Source: Lentisphaerae bacterium ADurb.BinA184 (lineage in GTDB: Bacteria > Verrucomicrobiota > Lentisphaeria > Oligosphaerales > MVZH01). From it: 37,515 nt of DNA. The stretch is taken from NCBI GenBank assembly GCA_002068325.1, contig MVZH01000012.1:1-37515 (forward strand). Direction: 5' to 3'. Shown piece by piece: positions 30,501 to 37,515 of this stretch (the first letter of the stretch is position 1; every line of letters starts with the position of its first letter). The notes beneath the pieces are model-generated. The model saw nothing but the letters and a program-made list of their open reading frames with translations, was not told the DNA's origin and searched no databases. The translations under genes and the position numbers were made by a program.

Positions 30501-33500
30501 TCCCGCCGAACTGGGCCGTCTGCCCGCTGTTGACGGTCAGGAGGCCGATGCTGCCGGCGTCGGCGACGAAGGCGCCTCCCGCCACCGTGGCGGCGGCGAT
30601 GTGCGTCGTGCCGCCAGCCAGGGTCGTGGTGCCGGCGGTCACCGTCAGGGCGCCGACCGTTCCGCTCGCGCCCGCCGAGAACTGGGTCGTGCCGCCGCTG
30701 TTCAGGGCGTCGATGTCGAGGGCGTTCGCCAGATGCGCCGCTCCGGTGACGGTCACCTGGCCGGCCGTCAGACCGCCGGCCGCCGCCTCGAGCGTGCCGC
30801 TGGTGTTGACGGCGACGGTCGTGGCGACCGTCAGCGGGCCGCCGGCCTGCAAGGTCAAGGAGTGATCGTAGGCGCTGCCGTCGCCCAGTGTCAGCGAGTT
30901 GATGCTCCGCGGCGCGGCCGGGCCGGTCACCGCGGCGTCATTGGGCGGGGCGATGACCACATCGGTGTCCGGCCCGGGGGCGATGTAGCCGTCCACCAGA
31001 CCGCTGAGCTGGACCGTGGTGTCGGTGTAGCTGACGGCCCCGCCGCTCCAGCCAAACTGGTCCCAGTTCGAGGCGATGTCCCACGAGCTGTTGCCGTCCG
31101 TCCAGTTCGAGACCGTGCCGCTGGTGGCGGTCGCTCCGTAATCGATGGTCCATGGCGCGTTGGCGGTCAGGTCGCCCGTGAACGTGATGATGTCGTAGGT
31201 TTGCCCGGTCGGGTCGGTGTTGTCGAGGTTGACCAGCCGGAGGACGGGGCTGCCGGTGACCGCCAGGTCGCCGTTCACCTGGATGTGGTCGCCGCCGCCC
31301 GCCGACAGTTCCCACTGGTAGGCGCTGCCGGCTTCGAAGGTCACCGTGTTGTTGATGGTCAGTTCGCCGACGCTGGCACCGGGCCGGGCCGTGCCGCCAT
31401 CACCAAAGGACACCGTGCCGGCGATCGTGCCCGTGCCCCCCAAGGCGCCGCCGGAGTGGACGCTGACGGTGGTGTCCGCCAGGCTCCCAGCCACATTGAC
31501 CGTGCCGCCCTGCACCGCCGTGGGGCCGGTGTATGTGTTGACGGCGCTCAGCGTCAGCGTCCCGGCCCCGGTCTTGCTGAAGCCGCCGCCTGCGCCACTG
31601 ACCACGGCGGCGATTGTCATGTCGCCGCTGCCGCCGATGGTGTTGTCCGTGCCGGTCAGAGTCAGTGAGGAGAGAACGGCCATCGGGTTGGCGCCGCTGC
31701 CCGTTGGCCCCACCACGGTGATCGCCGGGGCCGAGGTGTAGCCGCTGCCGGCACCGGTAAGCTGCAGCGTGAGAACCTTGTTGTAGTTCGCAGTATATGA
31801 GCCGCTGGCTCCGCTGCCGCCCCCGCCTGTGAAGCTCAGGACGCCGGAACCCGTGGTGGTATAGCCACTTCCCTCATTGGTGTAGTAGATGCCCGCCAGG
31901 CCGTCGGCCAGGGTCGCGGCCGCCGCGTTGTTGTTGACCAGCGAGCCGCCCGCCAGGGTGATCGGTTCGTTGACGGTCCGGCCGTCGAGGTCGACGATGC
32001 CGGTGCCGTCAACCTGCGTGCCGCCCACGCCGACATTGACCGCATGGCGGCCGCCGAAGCCCAGACCGGCGTCGTGGCCCAGCTTCAGTGTCCCATCCGA
32101 GACCGTGGTCTGCCCGGCATAGGTATTGGCGCCGGAGAATGTCTGGGATCCGGCGCCGACCTTGGTCACCGCCAGGGTGCCGTTGGCGTCGCCGAGTGCG
32201 CCGCTGAAGGTGCCATCGAGGCCGAGAGCGCCCACCTCGACGGTCGTGGTGCCGCCGCCGCCCGCCTTGTTCAAGTTGGCCGTGCCGGCGAGGCTGCCAA
32301 GCGAGAGTGTGCCGTCGGCGAAGTTGAGGGTCGTGGCGTAGTCCAGCACCCAGGCCGCGGCGGCGCTGCCGCTGTCGGCGCTGCGGAAATCCAAGGTATT
32401 GCTGCTGGAGTTGGTCCAGACGCCGGAGAACCCGCTGTTGTCGCCGTAGAGGTGGAGCGGCTTGGCATTGCCCGTCCAGCTTGTGATGTCGCCGCTGCCG
32501 CTGATGTTGCCCGTGAGGGTCATTTCCTGTTCATTCCTGAGGGCCGACGAAGTCCCCGCCTGGGCGATGATCGGGTAGGCCAGTGTGAAGCCGGTGCCGC
32601 AGGAGAGGGTGCCGCCCGCCAGGGTTACGGTGCCGGTGCCGAACGGGCCGTTCAGGATGGCGCCGCCGCTGGTGACGGTGCTGCCCGTCGGCGAGGCCGT
32701 CCCGCCCGCCAACACGGTCCCCCCGGAATAGGTGCTGGTCGTCGAGGCCGTCCAGCTCCCCGTCCCCGTCTTGATGACCGCCACCGTGCCCGCCGCCGAA
32801 TCCTGGATCGTCCCGGCAAATGTCGAGTCGCCGTTGCCCGCGCCCAGGGTCAGGGTGACATCCTGGCCGGACAGGTTGTCGATGGCACCGATGCCGTACA
32901 GCGAGCCCACTGTCAGGTCGAAGCCGTTCAGGTTGACGCTGGCGCCGCCGGTGATGTTGAGGGTGTTGGAGGCCGAGCCGAGCGCCGCGCCGCTGCCCAC
33001 GGTCAGGGTGCCGCCGCTGACGGTCGTCGAGCCGCTGAACGCATTGGCTCCGCTGAGCAGCAGTTCGCCCGCGCCGCTCTTATACAGCCGGATCGGGTCG
33101 CTCCCGTTGTTCACGATCGCCGAGGCCACCTCGAACGACTCCTCGCTGTGCTGATGCACGATCAAGTCCCGCCCGCTGTTGTTGGTGGCCCCGCTGGTGA
33201 GGCTGCCGCCGACGATCCGCGACCCCGCCGTGGCGACGGTGTCGGCAACCAGGATGGCGCCGTTGTTCACGGTCAGGGTCTTGCCGTTCAGATCGAGCGT
33301 ACGGGCCGCGTCATCGCCCAAGCGCAGTGTGCTGATGCCCGTCGAGGCGGCCAGGGTGGTATCGCCCCCGGTCAGATTGGCATGCCCGGTCAGCGTCGTG
33401 GCGGTGCTCGGTGTGTAGAACCCCGGCTCCGCCCCGGTCACGTAGGCGTTGCCGGCGTCCTTGAGCGCCCAGGTGTCGCCGCCGACCGTGGCATACGCCT

Positions 33501-35874
33501 GGCTCTGGCCGCCGACCAGCAGCGAGCCGGCGGTGCCCGTGCTCGTGGCGAAGGACGCCCCGGCCGACAGGTCGAAATCAACCGTGCTGCCGCCGTTACG
33601 GGTCAGCGCCCCGACGTTCAGCGCCAGGGTGCCGCCGCCGCCGGCGTCCAGGCGCACCGTGCCAAACGAGTTCTGCGCCAGCGTGAGCCCGTTGAACCGT
33701 TGCGTGTTGGCCGCGCCATCCGCGCCGGTGACCTCCAGCGAACCGCTCAGCCAGTAGCTGGACCAGTTCCAGCCGACCGTGGAACCCAGGTTGAGCGCCG
33801 AGCTGTTGGTCGCCGAGTTGATGATGTTGTCGGTCGGAGCGCCCGCCGCCGAGAAGTCCAGCGCCAGCGTCCCGCCGTTGACCGAGGTCGCCCCCGTGTA
33901 GGTGTTGGCCCCGCTCAAGGTCACGGTGCCCGCCCCGTTCTTGGTGAACGTCCGCACCCCGCCGGACTCGCCCAGGTTCGCCAACACACTGCCCGAGTAG
34001 GCCGTGTAATCGCCGGTCGCGGCCAGCGTACCGGCCATGACCACCGGCGCCCCGCCGGACGAGTTCCCAATGGTCACCGCCCCCGACTGGTGCGACTTGC
34101 CGTTCAGGTCGAGTGTCCCGCCGTTCAACACCAGCGGCGCGCCGCCCAGCGACGACCACGAACCGAAGGTGACCCCGCTCACCGCTCCCGTCGTGTCCGC
34201 CGACAGCGTGACCTGGTTCGGGCCGTTGATCGCGGCAATGATGCTGTTGCCCGCAACCCCGCTCCCGACTGCCGTCTGCCCGACAACCAGGCCCGAGCTG
34301 TCAGTCACGGCCAGAACCCTCGTCCCGCTGCCGGCCGTCGCCCCGGCGTCGCTGACCGCATCCCCGGCCTGCACCGAGACCGTCCCCGCGTTGACCGTCA
34401 GTATCGCCGAACCGTCCTTCGACGCGGCATTCGGCAACGTGGTGAAGTAATTCGCACCCTCCAGGTTCAGCGCGCCGCCGCCTTCCTTGGTGACCGCCAG
34501 CCGCCACCACTGCGGGGCAATCGAGCCGGAAAGCGTGGTGTCCCCCTCGCCGCCAAAGGTCAGCGAACCGTGATTCGATGAGGTGATCAGGCGGGTGATC
34601 GTCAGCGTCCCGCTGTCCGACTGGACACGGTTGGGAGAGTCGCTGCCGAAGTTGATGCCGCCGTCCCAGGTGTTGTCGCCTGACACGTTCCGCAGGGCGC
34701 CATTGCCCGACAGCCCGCTCGCGTTCAACGACAGCCACTCCCCCGACACCGTGATCCCGCCCTGCATCTCGAGCGTCGCCCCGTCGGCCACCGTCGTGCC
34801 GCTCGACGTGCTGCCAAGTGCCTGGGCATGACGGACGTTCAGCGTCCCGCCGCTGATGTAGAAACTGGAGGTGAAGGTGTTGGCGGCGGTGAAAGTCAGC
34901 GTGCCGCTGCCGTCTTTCGAGAAGCCATTGTCGCCGTCGATCGCCCCTTCGACCGTGATGTTGCCCGCGCCGCCCAGAATCAGTTCGCGGCCGCTGCTGC
35001 GGTTGATGCCGCTGGCGATGGTCAGGGTCCCGGCGTCGGAACGAATCGAGGAATTGTTCCCGCCGAGGACGATTGGTCCGGTCAGCCGATTGTCCCCGGA
35101 CAGGTTGCGGATCGCTCCCCCGTTGGAGATGCCGCTGCCATTGAAGGTGATGCCCTCCGCCACGGTCAGCCCGCCCTGCAGTTCGAGGGCGGCGTTGTTG
35201 CTGATGAACGTGCCCCCGGCCGTGGTGCCCAGAGCATTCGCGTGCCGGATGTTCAGCACGCCGGAGCTGACGCTGGTCCCACCCGCGTAGCTGTTGTCGC
35301 CAGCCAGCGTCAGCGTCCCCGACCCGGACTTGGTGACTCCCCAGGCGCCGCCCGTCTCCCCGATGTCCCCGTCAACCCACAGGTCGCCGCCGCCTGAGGT
35401 GGTCGAGAAGGTTCGCGTCGCGTTGAGCGTGAGGTCCAGCCCGATGGTCTGCAGCGACGTGCTGCTGTTGGCCACGTTGCCGCCCAGCACGATCCCGTTG
35501 CCGGTCAGCGTGTAGGCACCAGCCCCGGCGTTGAAGGTCAGCCCGTTGAACTGGGTTCCGACTCCGAGGTCGTTGTCCGGGGTCAGGCGGGGGCTGGCGC
35601 CGAAGAACAGGACATCGTTGGCCAGAGGTGCGCTCCCGCCCCAGTTGGCCCCGGTCTGCCAGAGATCGTCCCCTCCGCCGCCGTTCCATGTCTTGTTCGC
35701 CGCCAGCACCGGGGCTGCCAGCGCCAGGGCGCAGACGGCGGCCAGGATCACCGCATGCCGACGACGCGTCGCCGGTTCGTTGCCGCCTGCGGCGGTCCCC
35801 GGCCGGACGCCCATTCCCAGTCGGCGCCCGCTCCCGGCCGGCCCGCGCCGTCCATGACGATGACTGCCGTTCAT
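27571..35874 (-). CDS. Giant PEP-CTERM autotransporter-repeat protein with F5/8C and PA14-like domains
   Basis: This 2767-aa protein is the largest in the window. A long basic amino terminus precedes the signal helix HAVILAAVCALALAAPVLAA (about residues 40-59), then KTWNGGGGDDLWQTGANWGG. Dozens of autotransporter-associated beta-strand repeats (GSGTLTLAGDNSYAGGTSVS type) fill most of it. An F5/8 type C (discoidin-like) domain is seen at about 1868-2011 (QLSELEFFF, DGSTATKWLNF, WTIEASNDN). A PA14-like domain is at about 2270-2460 ([25 protein letters not shown]). Both types often bind carbohydrate. It ends in IPEPASGLLLVCGALGLL plus HRRR, a PEP-CTERM tail. Start ATG 35874 has GGAGG 6 bases upstream and is preferred over ATG 35922. 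A pilin gene precedes it by 69 bases and another follows after 76. It is probably a surface glycan-binding or adhesion protein. Confidence 0.9.
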   Translation of the reverse strand: MNGSHRHGRRGPAGSGRRLGMGVRPGTAAGGNEPATRRRHAVILAAVCALALAAPVLAANKTWNGGGGDDLWQTGANWGGSAPLANDVLFFGASPRLTPDNDLGVGTQFNGLTFNAGAGAYTLTGNGIVLGGNVANSSTSLQTIGLDLTLNATRTFSTTSGGGDLWVDGDIGETGGAWGVTKSGSGTLTLAGDNSYAGGTSVSSGVLNIRHANALGTTAGGTFISNNAALELQGGLTVAEGITFNGSGISNGGAIRNLSGDNRLTGPIVLGGNNSSIRSDAGTLTIASGINRSSGRELILGGAGNITVEGAIDGDNGFSKDGSGTLTFTAANTFTSSFYISGGTLNVRHAQALGSTSSGTTVADGATLEMQGGITVSGEWLSLNASGLSGNGALRNVSGDNTWDGGINFGSDSPNRVQSDSGTLTITRLITSSNHGSLTFGGEGDTTLSGSIAPQWWRLAVTKEGGGALNLEGANYFTTLPNAASKDGSAILTVNAGTVSVQAGDAVSDAGATAGSGTRVLAVTDSSGLVVGQTAVGSGVAGNSIIAAINGPNQVTLSADTTGAVSGVTFGSWSSLGGAPLVLNGGTLDLNGKSHQSGAVTIGNSSGGAPVVMAGTLAATGDYTAYSGSVLANLGESGGVRTFTKNGAGTVTLSGANTYTGATSVNGGTLALDFSAAGAPTDNIINSATNSSALNLGSTVGWNWSSYWLSGSLEVTGADGAANTQRFNGLTLAQNSFGTVRLDAGGGGTLALNVGALTRNGGSTVDFDLSAGASFATSTGTAGSLLVGGQSQAYATVGGDTWALKDAGNAYVTGAEPGFYTPSTATTLTGHANLTGGDTTLAASTGISTLRLGDDAARTLDLNGKTLTVNNGAILVADTVATAGSRIVGGSLTSGATNNSGRDLIVHQHSEESFEVASAIVNNGSDPIRLYKSGAGELLLSGANAFSGSTTVSGGTLTVGSGAALGSASNTLNITGGASVNLNGFDLTVGSLYGIGAIDNLSGQDVTLTLGAGNGDSTFAGTIQDSAAGTVAVIKTGTGSWTASTTSTYSGGTVLAGGTASPTGSTVTSGGAILNGPFGTGTVTLAGGTLSCGTGFTLAYPIIAQAGTSSALRNEQEMTLTGNISGSGDITSWTGNAKPLHLYGDNSGFSGVWTNSSSNTLDFRSADSGSAAAAWVLDYATTLNFADGTLSLGSLAGTANLNKAGGGGTTTVEVGALGLDGTFSGALGDANGTLAVTKVGAGSQTFSGANTYAGQTTVSDGTLKLGHDAGLGFGGRHAVNVGVGGTQVDGTGIVDLDGRTVNEPITLAGGSLVNNNAAAATLADGLAGIYYTNEGSGYTTTGSGVLSFTGGGGSGASGSYTANYNKVLTLQLTGAGSGYTSAPAITVVGPTGSGANPMAVLSSLTLTGTDNTIGGSGDMTIAAVVSGAGGGFSKTGAGTLTLSAVNTYTGPTAVQGGTVNVAGSLADTTVSVHSGGALGGTGTIAGTVSFGDGGTARPGASVGELTINNTVTFEAGSAYQWELSAGGGDHIQVNGDLAVTGSPVLRLVNLDNTDPTGQTYDIITFTGDLTANAPWTIDYGATATSGTVSNWTDGNSSWDIASNWDQFGWSGGAVSYTDTTVQLSGLVDGYIAPGPDTDVVIAPPNDAAVTGPAAPRSINSLTLGDGSAYDHSLTLQAGGPLTVATTVAVNTSGTLEAAAGGLTAGQVTVTGAAHLANALDIDALNSGGTTQFSAGASGTVGALTVTAGTTTLAGGTTHIAAATVAGGAFVADAGSIGLLTVNSGQTAQFGGTATVDALAGQGTIELQNATTFAVGGAGASSTFEGTLSGSGALAKEGNGILTLAGEGTYTGATDINGGTLRLDVTSVPAYEYYRFTPTKLRGNSIPGIVQLSELEFFFNYSGTDWIHNYTPGATASNVSGSSPGNEGPGMAVDGSTATKWLNFDAGALLLDFPSPVRADKYNWATANDATERDPVSWTIEASNDNLNWSLLDTQTNYATTTSRNTFLPGFTLGAGGGSASTALPSGSPVTIAAGATLDVNNLSATIGSLAGGGTVLLGSGTLSVGQNGASTAFSGSVAGTAASTLGKIGAGELTLTGPVQAGTLDLSAGTTTFGSGATVTADTMDSAASTQIEAGANAAIGTLSVTGGTTTIAAGATATIANASVVAGATLDAAAGAFETLTAAAGTVDLGAGVTLGTATFTGGVGGADVDTHGDTVTVTGSISAVPSAGNAIIATATAGRFGVQGNDLANRLDGIVLDSAGSRVTLSQETSTITAGLDVRAWTVNGNGLDTLEGAPYNLASPAVTPDNTTPGLGGSSSTLSYMTNAIHWNLNDSQEWASNGGLSDPPYPTNYRTTYAVEYRGSIQIPSDGVYRFATSSDDRSALWIDPSSDNPAYAEAIVQNRFDQGVTRRSSGQVSLNAGYHDIIVRFAQGGGGHGLYVEWDPTGGTTFADIPGIRYFHGGIVAGPFNQPATGLTTVATGELTFPAGDNHLGALTLGGDGTELTLSGATTVTFEGDVLGTGTTAVTLNGPALVLAGTSVDAVGAADVLSLPAAGFAASAVSVNAGGAGTVVFTDAMSFSAPGASLTVEGGNLRVDGALDGAAVTVEAGGWLRGTGPIRGLVTVTADAAIAPGDTAGTLTVESTVILEDGAVLAFDLDTPNAAAGAGGNDWLSVTDQLVLSPGVRLAIEPGASFGEGVYHLIGFGSLLDNSGGFHNWGISGADGYGFQFLLQGGSLDLRIFENVIPEPASGLLLVCGALGLLHRRR
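28492..29003. repeat. PA14-like module copy 2 (partner 8839-9350)
   Basis: This is the partner of 8839-9350 at a constant offset of 19653 bases. In this gene the sequence downstream of the PA14 block ends in a different carboxy-terminal module than in the 2403-aa protein. Confidence 0.8.
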
Positions 35875-35943
35875 GGCCACCCTCCGATCCCTGTTGGTGT
35901 TCACTGTCACGACAAATCCCATTGGGACAGAGTGATCCCGAAT

Positions 35944-36822
35944 TCAGCGCAGCGGCTCCAGCCCCTTCGCGTCGAAGACCGGCATAGCGCCGCTGCCGTA
36001 GGCGAAACTGCTCACGTTGCCCCAGATGCCGTGTGGGGGACTGACCGCGCGCACGACGTGCCCGTCGAGCATGGCGAAGTTCAGCCCGCCGGGATGCGTG
36101 TAGGCCGCGGCCGGCACCTGGCACTGGATGTAGTTCGGCAGCGCGCCGATGGACAGCACGACATTCCAGAAGTCGCCGGGGTTGCCGTTGTAGGTGTTGC
36201 TGCCGATGGTCGAGTAGTTGGGGCCGCCGCCGTTGAGGGTTCCGGAGCATTCGGTCAGCAGGATGACGTCGGCCGGCGAGGCGGTGGTGTTCAGCAGTTG
36301 CGGGCCCGGCGTGCACAGATTGCGCCACTGCAGGTTGCCGGGGGCGTGTCCGTGCGCCTGCAGCAGATACAGCCCCGCGTAGGTCACCACGTTCGACTTG
36401 GTGCCGTAACGGTCCTCGGGGCAGAAGTACGGGACCTTCGGGGTCGCCGTCACGCTCCCGATCCCCGCGTTGAAGGTGTCGTAGCTGGCGTACAACGGGT
36501 TCTGGGCCGCGTAGTCGTTGACCAGGAAGGCATAGTGATTGCGGGACGCGGTCTCCCAGGCTTTCATCGGCGCAAACGGCGAGGCGTTGACCCCGCTGTC
36601 CAGCGAGTTGGTCTGGTCGCCGCGGGTGGCCAGCACCGGATAGCAGTCCGTGTCGGTCGCGTACAGCCCCAGTGCGACCGTGCACTGCCGCAGGTTGTTG
36701 GTGCAGGCGGCGGCCAGGCCGGTGGCGCGCGCCCGCTTCAGCGCCGGCAGCAGCAGCGACGCCAGCACGGCGATGATCGCCACGACGACCAGAAGTTCAA
36801 TGAGGGTGAAGGGCCTCCGCAC
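35944..36822 (-). CDS. Prepilin-like protein with H-X9-DG motif
   Basis: The 292-aa protein starts [20 protein letters not shown], giving a 4-residue basic leader, proline before the cleavage F, and the +5 glutamate in the membrane helix. The globular part has VPYFCPEDRY and HPGGLNFAMLDGHVVR, a full H-X9-DG motif. It ends MPVFDAKGLEPLR like the 295-aa paralogue. Start GTG 36822 is directly at the conserved sequence; AGGAG lies 9 bases upstream and overlaps the last codons of the preceding pilin gene, whose stop is only 6 bases away. This implies translational coupling of two pilin genes. It precedes the 2767-aa PEP-CTERM giant by 69 bases. Role in secretion or assembly of that giant is an inference from gene order. 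Confidence 0.9.
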   Translation of the reverse strand: MRRPFTLIELLVVVAIIAVLASLLLPALKRARATGLAAACTNNLRQCTVALGLYATDTDCYPVLATRGDQTNSLDSGVNASPFAPMKAWETASRNHYAFLVNDYAAQNPLYASYDTFNAGIGSVTATPKVPYFCPEDRYGTKSNVVTYAGLYLLQAHGHAPGNLQWRNLCTPGPQLLNTTASPADVILLTECSGTLNGGGPNYSTIGSNTYNGNPGDFWNVVLSIGALPNYIQCQVPAAAYTHPGGLNFAMLDGHVVRAVSPPHGIWGNVSSFAYGSGAMPVFDAKGLEPLR

Positions 36823-36828
36823 CGGGGG

Positions 36829-37515
36829 CTACTCCTGCATCTTGTCCAGCAGTGTGCGCAGCTGTTCCCAGTTGTCGCCGGTGTTCAGGGCGCCGTCGGA
36901 GGCCCGCACCGTGCTGAGGGCGTAATCGAAGGCCGCGCGCGAGAGGCGGCAGGCGACGTGGCCGTCGGCGTAGAGCAGGTTCCAGGCCGGGGTGCCGCTC
37001 TGGTGCGCGACGTCCACCGGCCGCCACAGCGTGATCAGGTCGGTGGTCAGCGGCGCCTTCTCGGGGAAGTCCTCCAGCCGGGTGTAGGCGGGCAGGTCGC
37101 CCCAGTCGGGGCCGTGCCCGGCCACGCTGGTGTTCTTGACGTTGGGGTTGTAGTTGTAGCCGGTCCGGATGCTCAGACCGAACGGGTCGCTCCAGCGCGG
37201 CAGAAGCGTGGCGAGCATGAAGTCCGCGTACTTCCCGGCCGGGCAGTACAGCGCGCGGACGTTGCCCAGGTATCCGTCCGTGTAGATTTTGCCCAGGTTC
37301 AGCGGGTACTGCCGGCCCGCGGCGTAGTTGACCTGGTAGGTTACCCACGGATGGTAGTACGGATGGCTGCCGTACCACCAGCCGGTCACGCCGTAGCGCC
37401 ACTTGTCGTCGCCGACCCCGCTGGAGAACGGCGGGATGACCCCGTTCTCGTTGTCGGCGTAGGCGGCCACGGCAATGCCGATCTGCCGCAGGTTGCTCGA
37501 ACAGGCCGCCCGCAG
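36829..37515 (-). CDS. Prepilin-like protein, 5' end beyond window
   Basis: 228 carboxy-terminal residues are visible and the frame is open to the right edge. The first residues LRAACSSNLRQIGIAVAAYA match the region just after the membrane helix in other pilins here, so roughly the first 30-45 residues, with the cleavage motif, are missing. Later features are RALYCPAGKY, GYNYNPNVKN and AWNLLYADGHVACRLS, the last resembling the DGHV end of the H-X9-DG region. The protein lacks both carboxy-terminal signatures found in the other pilins, so it is a third type. It ends MQE and its stop is 6 bases before the GTG of the next pilin. Whether it begins the array cannot be seen. Confidence 0.85.
   Translation of the reverse strand: MRAACSSNLRQIGIAVAAYADNENGVIPPFSSGVGDDKWRYGVTGWWYGSHPYYHPWVTYQVNYAAGRQYPLNLGKIYTDGYLGNVRALYCPAGKYADFMLATLLPRWSDPFGLSIRTGYNYNPNVKNTSVAGHGPDWGDLPAYTRLEDFPEKAPLTTDLITLWRPVDVAHQSGTPAWNLLYADGHVACRLSRAAFDYALSTVRASDGALNTGDNWEQLRTLLDKMQE

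Noticed and set aside
28777..34581. Two long + strand frames (28777-31668 and 32044-34581) opposite the 2767-aa giant
   Set aside because: Composition reflects the antisense of Gly/Thr-rich repeats, with no signal peptide or domain. The - strand frame has a signal peptide, repeats, domains and a PEP-CTERM tail.

Overview
The window is a GC-rich bacterial chromosome segment. The source is most likely a PVC-superphylum bacterium (Lentisphaerota, Planctomycetota or Kiritimatiellota type); I cannot place it more finely. The signs are several genes for prepilin-like proteins with an FTLIELLVV amino terminus, large secreted proteins built of autotransporter-associated beta-strand repeats and ending in a PEP-CTERM sorting tail, and an H-X9-DG pilin motif. 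Family assignments come from motifs read by eye; no database search was run.

Left part (1-7.7 kb), housekeeping. On the + strand are tsaD (tRNA threonylcarbamoyladenosine synthesis) and a tRNA-Leu(UAA). Facing them on the - strand are, in order of transcription, rpmA (ribosomal protein L27), obgE (ribosome-assembly GTPase), zwf (glucose-6-phosphate dehydrogenase), a PDZ lipoprotein with about twelve GxDxY repeats, and a DUF116 cysteine-motif protein. A hairpin with a T-run lies between rpmA and obgE, and rplU is not next to rpmA.

Right part (7.8-37.5 kb), one co-directional array on the - strand. Read in transcription order it is: partial pilin, pilin (292 aa), PEP-CTERM giant (2767 aa), pilin (295 aa), PEP-CTERM protein (1137 aa), GH5-like glycosidase (557 aa), pilin (355 aa), PEP-CTERM protein (674 aa), GH42-like beta-galactosidase (700 aa), broken pilin, PEP-CTERM giant (2403 aa). 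Each of the four PEP-CTERM genes is directly preceded by a pilin-like gene. Several junctions overlap by 4 bases or are 6 bases apart, which suggests translational coupling. The two giants share a PA14-like domain; one also has an F5/8 type C (discoidin-like) domain. This points to surface glycan binding, with the two glycosidases, which have no visible signal peptide, probably working inside the cell. No exosortase, prepilin peptidase or secretion ATPase is present here.

The array shows recent duplication and shuffling. The last ~540 bases of coding sequence are shared between two PEP-CTERM genes at a constant offset, and the PA14 block is shared between the two giants at another constant offset. 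One pilin gene has lost 615 bases and suffered a one-base frameshift. Spacers hold degenerate 7-bp tandem repeats and an 89-bp composite palindrome.
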